Assembly: GCA_020629035.1 (NCBI GenBank)
Contig: JAHDEC010000012.1
Coordinates: forward strand, 53,148 to 117,147
Length of the DNA stretch: 64,000 bases
Source of the DNA: Saprospiraceae bacterium
Lineage (GTDB): Bacteria > Bacteroidota > Bacteroidia > Chitinophagales > Saprospiraceae
Direction of reading: 5' to 3'
The translations under genes were made by a program, and so were the position numbers. Positions 61,601 through 64,000 of the stretch are shown here, piece by piece; position 1 is the stretch's first letter; each line of letters opens with the position of its first letter. The notes below the pieces were generated by a model. It saw nothing but the letters and a program-made list of their open reading frames with translations. It had not been told where the DNA came from and made no database searches.

Positions 61601-62350
61601 TTTGTGGCTTCAGGAGGATTAAATGCTGGCGATACGTTTTACAGTCAAGATATCTGCGTGAATTATAATGCTTGCTACATCCTATATGTATATGATACCT
61701 ATTCGGATGGTATTTGTTGCTTCTTTGGGGAAGGAAACTTCTCATTGCTTAATGCAAATGGAGAAGAGATCTTGTTTAATGATGGTGATTTCGGAGCTGA
61801 AGCAGTAGAGCCTTTCTGCCCAAGTGATGGGTGTTTGCTTACTGCGACTATTGAAACTATAGAAGCTTCCGCTGAATTTTCGGCTGATGGTAGTATTATT
61901 ATCAATGCTAGCAACGGAACTCAGCCTTATGAATATAGTATTGATGGAGGTCAGAATTTTACCACGAGCAATACTTTTTCAAACCTAAATGCTGGTGATT
62001 ATGATATTGTTATAAAAGATGCAAATGATGATTGTACATATGAGCAATCTATCGAACTTGGCTTTATTTCTAGCAGTACTGACATTGATGCTCAAAATAA
62101 AATACGCATTACTCCAAACCCTTCTCATGGAGAATTTGTAATCGATGCTAATCAACTTAGTAATAGGACAGATGAAGTAAATATTAAAATCTACAACAGC
62201 CTTGGCAAACTTATAAAACAAGATGTAATAAACCTTGGAAGCGGAAGTAAGAAAGCAAGCATTTCTATTGTAGATCAAGCAGCTGGGCAGTATTATGTGA
62301 AATGCTATAACAAAGAATTTGAGGCAAGTTTTAAACTGCTGAAAATATAA
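58634..62350 (+). CDS. Giant secreted protein with PEP-synthase/PPDK ATP-grasp-type domain and T9SS domain
   Basis: Layout of the 1238 residues: signal peptide (1-21, ending GFAQ); unrecognised N-terminal part to about 430 with ISSVIQTPLSHVNLRAI-like segment (GGIITSVIQTPLSHVNLRA, about 340-358) resembling the PEP-utiliser swivelling domain; PPDK_N-like nucleotide-binding domain about 437-750 (NAFGAKCANVATM, GTSVRVRSSTNNEDLPGFSG, YKVTAEDQLIIKQARPW); a CARDB-like module (about 755-855); further beta modules; an SprB-type repeat (about 1085-1145); and a C-terminal T9SS sorting domain. Cytosolic relatives transfer phosphate from ATP. Here the domain is exported, so its nucleotide source is puzzling. 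It ends at a strong terminator. Confidence 0.85.
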   Translation: MIKRSLSVVFILSIISHFGFAQNNVPIVSYDVNNYGQVQLEIEGSADKYYMLTAQHAPNFDYETITSMTLGQDGPMIISEPLEAYDLQRYKITEYSIANPEDTDFDNIDDITEFNNMPTRAPLNFAREIPFIDGTGSIPTPEVFSDLGVVSTNIPWAPFLNNQEFVKFAIVNQSSAEPEVYFINSNTHYIHADFLNTINVDQFGDDVTTGEIVYNPNVVHPNGAFGSYSFNYSFGDAFSFETTRITFELLARNMPFLQNNLQHFISSNAENQHENFYADDFVDSRIDVVFESEFFEDVDYLPFNQAEGFGFFRQMTLEENPNSRDIVLYDALPNSLPRVGGIITSVIQTPLSHVNLRAIQDNVPNAYIKEPLAIDSIANLLGKYIYYKVDQEEYFIREATLEEVNEWFEKLRPTEDQIPERDLSQTDILPLDEIEFEMSNAFGAKCANVATMRDFGFPEGTIPNGFGVPFYYYDEFMKFNGFYEDVEEMINDPDFISDLETRIEMLDDFRKDIRDGDMPQWMLDNLQIMHDAFPEGTSVRVRSSTNNEDLPGFSGAGLYTSKTQHPDEGHMSKSVKQVYASMWNFRAYDERDFYRVDHYIAAMGLLCHPNYNEEKSNGVGVSLDPIYQTAETFYLNTQVGEFLITNPDENSIPEEILLSEDPDQGYFVLRYSNLVEEEDDLVMEDIYLDQLRDYLSVIHDEFAILYNVVGAEGFGMDIEYKVTAEDQLIIKQARPWVSFWAEINANFDLAVQEIVAPVSSGSLGDSELVTATVGNEGLRNMSDFELSLLIDGEVVETMEISDEIATQQSRDYQFTVPQDFSVIGDYQVGAAIAHPEDGFDRNDTLETVISKLHLLEGGLTIVNSQAKCGEEVEVTALVTNYGETAFYSTKIEVTVNDVVVDLIDYTFSIPSLTEVEIDISVTENLMESDNEIRLNLVSLNDQVDAIPDNNNASTMLSLETEFNVVTLVINPDLYPQETTWAVIDESNGEFVASGGLNAGDTFYSQDICVNYNACYILYVYDTYSDGICCFFGEGNFSLLNANGEEILFNDGDFGAEAVEPFCPSDGCLLTATIETIEASAEFSADGSIIINASNGTQPYEYSIDGGQNFTTSNTFSNLNAGDYDIVIKDANDDCTYEQSIELGFISSSTDIDAQNKIRITPNPSHGEFVIDANQLSNRTDEVNIKIYNSLGKLIKQDVINLGSGSKKASISIVDQAAGQYYVKCYNKEFEASFKLLKI

Positions 62351-62377
62351 GTAAAACAGGAGAAATATAATTTTCTT

Positions 62378-62413
62378 AAAAAAGCTAGGCAGTATGTTGT
62401 CTAGCTTTTTTTT
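62378..62413 (+). terminator. Terminator after the giant secreted protein
   Basis: AAAAAAGCTAG and CTAGCTTTTTT make a perfect 11-bp stem around a 12-nt loop, followed by more T residues. It lies 28 nt after the stop. Confidence 0.88.
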
Positions 62414-62556
62414 GGCCAATACCATTACGTCTTTTCAAACAACTGCATCTTAAAAAATATTGGACATCGGTCGGCAAAAAAATGAAGATAAATGACCGAC
62501 AGCCAATTTGTTTCATATTAACAATTATTTTATACGTACTGTTTGAGCATTAAGTA

Positions 62557-62564
62557 TATCTTTG
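62557..62564 (+). promoter_or_regulatory. Likely -7 promoter element of the SulP gene
   Basis: TATCTTTG matches TAnnTTTG and is 28 nt before the ATG at 62592. The nearest TTTG upstream (62542-62545) is only 11 nt away, too close for a normal -33 element. Confidence 0.35.
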
Positions 62565-62591
62565 CCCGTTTTTGCACTTAAATGTGATACA

Positions 62592-64000
62592 ATGACAGCG
62601 TGGATAAAGAATATAACAGCTAAACCAAAGGATGATATCTTATCTGGATTAACCGTGGCTCTTGCCCTTGTTCCAGAAGCAGTTGCTTTTGCTTTCGTAG
62701 CAGGCTTAGATCCTATGGTGGGACTCTATGGTGCTTTTATTATGGGAATAATTACAGCCGTCTTTGGTGGTCGACCGGGCATGATTTCTGGTGCAACTGG
62801 TGCTATGGCTGTTGTTATGGTCCATATGATTCAAGAGGGAAATGCAGTGGGTTTAGAACTCGATAATGCCATACCTAATTTAGGTTTACAATGGTTATTA
62901 ATCACGCTTTTGATCGTAGGTTTAATACAGATTGCAGGAGGAGTATTGAGGTTAGGGAAGTTTGTAAGACTGATTCCTCATCCTGTTATGATGGGTTTTG
63001 TAAATGGTTTAGCGATTGTCATATTTCTTTCGCAACTAGGCATGTTTAAAACGACAAGCAATGGAGTAACTAATTGGCTTCAAGGTTCTGCCTTATATAT
63101 TATGTTAGGACTCGTAGGATTAACCATGGCTATCATGCATTTCTTGCCCAAACTAACTACGAAAATACCATCAGCACTGGCAGCCATAGTAATTGTTGCT
63201 GCCATAACCATTCTAGGAAATATAGATGTACCGACAGTGGGTTCCTTTATTCGTGATAATGGAGGCTCTGGTTTAAGTGGCGGTTTACCTGTATTCCAAA
63301 GTCAGCTTTTTTCTATGTTTTCCACTGTTGGTCCTCATTGGAAACTAATTGTTTCTACAGCCTTTATATTGGCAGCTGTAGGATTAATAGAATCACTTAT
63401 GACATTGAATTTGGTGGATGAATTAACCGAAACCAGAGGAAGTGGAAACCGGGAATGTGTAGCTCAGGGCGTAGGTAATATGCTTTGCGGATTTTTTGGT
63501 GGTATGGGAGGATGTGCTATGATAGGACAATCAATCATCAATGTAAATTCTGGCGGAAGAGGTCGTCTTTCTGGAATTGTTGCAGCTTTGACTTTATTAA
63601 GTTTTGTACTCTTTGGAGCAACATTGATAGAACAAATACCTATTGCAGCATTAGTAGGCGTAATGTTTATGGTAGTTATTGGAACCTTTGCTTGGAGTAG
63701 TTTTAGGATATTGAATAAAATTCCAATGGCTGATGCTTTTGTACTAATTGCAGTATCGGTGATTACCGTTTGGCAAGATTTAGCGATCGCTGTAATTGCT
63801 GGTGTGATTATGTCTGCTTTAGTCTTTGCATGGAAGAATGCAACGATGATTAGAGCTAGAAAGCGAATGAAAAGTGATGGAACAAAGGTGTACGAAATTT
63901 GGGGTCCCTTGTTTTTTGGTTCGATTCAAAATTTCAACTCCAAATTTGATGTAAAAAATGATCCAGATAAGGTTGAAATTGATTTTATTGAATCAAAAGT
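62592..64000 (+). CDS. SulP family anion transporter, 3' end beyond the window
   Basis: At least 469 residues of a SulP/SLC26 transporter, starting at ATG 62592. The N-terminal membrane part shows GLTVALALVPEAVAFAFVAGL, then GRPGMISGATGAMAVV and LIPHPVMMGFVNGLAIVI, the helical hairpins that form the anion pocket. After about 11-12 helices the cytosolic STAS domain begins (YEIWGPLFFGSIQNFNSKF) and is cut by the window end. Likely substrates are sulfate, bicarbonate or another small anion. No carbonic anhydrase gene is visible, which could have pointed to bicarbonate. Confidence 0.93.
   Translation, partial: MTAWIKNITAKPKDDILSGLTVALALVPEAVAFAFVAGLDPMVGLYGAFIMGIITAVFGGRPGMISGATGAMAVVMVHMIQEGNAVGLELDNAIPNLGLQWLLITLLIVGLIQIAGGVLRLGKFVRLIPHPVMMGFVNGLAIVIFLSQLGMFKTTSNGVTNWLQGSALYIMLGLVGLTMAIMHFLPKLTTKIPSALAAIVIVAAITILGNIDVPTVGSFIRDNGGSGLSGGLPVFQSQLFSMFSTVGPHWKLIVSTAFILAAVGLIESLMTLNLVDELTETRGSGNRECVAQGVGNMLCGFFGGMGGCAMIGQSIINVNSGGRGRLSGIVAALTLLSFVLFGATLIEQIPIAALVGVMFMVVIGTFAWSSFRILNKIPMADAFVLIAVSVITVWQDLAIAVIAGVIMSALVFAWKNATMIRARKRMKSDGTKVYEIWGPLFFGSIQNFNSKFDVKNDPDKVEIDFIESK

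Noticed and set aside
61985..62425. 146-codon minus-strand frame
   Set aside because: Lies opposite the 3' end of the giant secreted protein and its terminator; composition is that of an antisense shadow.

Overview
The window is AT-rich chromosomal DNA from a member of the Bacteroidota, most likely a saprospirian or cytophagian-like marine or soil lineage (class is inference). The signs are five secreted proteins ending in type IX secretion (T9SS) type A sorting domains, a TonB-dependent receptor with a CarboxypepD_reg-like N-terminus, a short primary sigma factor that begins in the Bacteroidota way, a fused SecDF, HU-CCDC81/SPOR and ELWxxDGT proteins, TTTG-N19-TAnnTTTG promoters and no clear Shine-Dalgarno sites. 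Many genes begin with TTG. I saw no tRNA, rRNA, CRISPR array, insertion sequence or prophage.

Layout. 1-5.6 kb: a lipoprotein di-haem peroxidase, a gap, an HU/SPOR membrane protein, a histidine kinase/response regulator pair and an AlkD-like DNA glycosylase. 5.6-12 kb: housekeeping genes (rarA, a secreted unknown, acyl-CoA dehydrogenase, Nudix hydrolase, pyrE, M42 aminopeptidase, UbiA-like membrane protein). 12-16.6 kb: a TonB-dependent receptor followed by a T9SS-exported alpha/beta-hydrolase-like protein. 16.6-26 kb, minus strand: an ECF sigma factor with a membrane-anchored barrel-like partner, a four-domain fasciclin adhesin made of nearly identical repeats, an OmpA/PD40 lipoprotein and secDF. 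26-34 kb: kbp-like LysM/BON protein, a serine beta-lactamase-like hydrolase, small lipoproteins, SRPBCC and fatty-acid-hydroxylase proteins, a cold-shock protein, a secreted PQQ-type propeller, tpiA and a low-molecular-weight phosphatase. 34-44.3 kb: dnaG, an S41 protease, rpoD, a START-like protein, glmM, two class V PLP enzymes and ribD. 44-58.5 kb: an accessory stretch with a thioredoxin-like protein, a hipB operon whose hipA is split in two, unknown exported proteins, an ELWxxDGT protein, an O-antigen-ligase-like polymerase, a TonB C-terminal protein and a DUF4253 lipoprotein. 58.6-64 kb: a 1238-residue secreted protein with a PEP-synthase/PPDK ATP-grasp-type domain, then a SulP transporter cut by the window end.

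Most genes are ordinary core metabolism and envelope biology. The points that deserve a second look are: (1) the hipB-short ORF-long ORF locus at 45.8-47.4 kb, which has either a broken hipA or a three-gene layout like HipBST; (2) the exported ATP-grasp/PPDK_N protein at 58.6 kb; (3) the ECF sigma factor coupled to a hybrid inner-membrane/barrel protein; (4) the recently amplified fasciclin repeats; and (5) start-codon oddities, including an S41 protease gene with no conventional start where one is expected.
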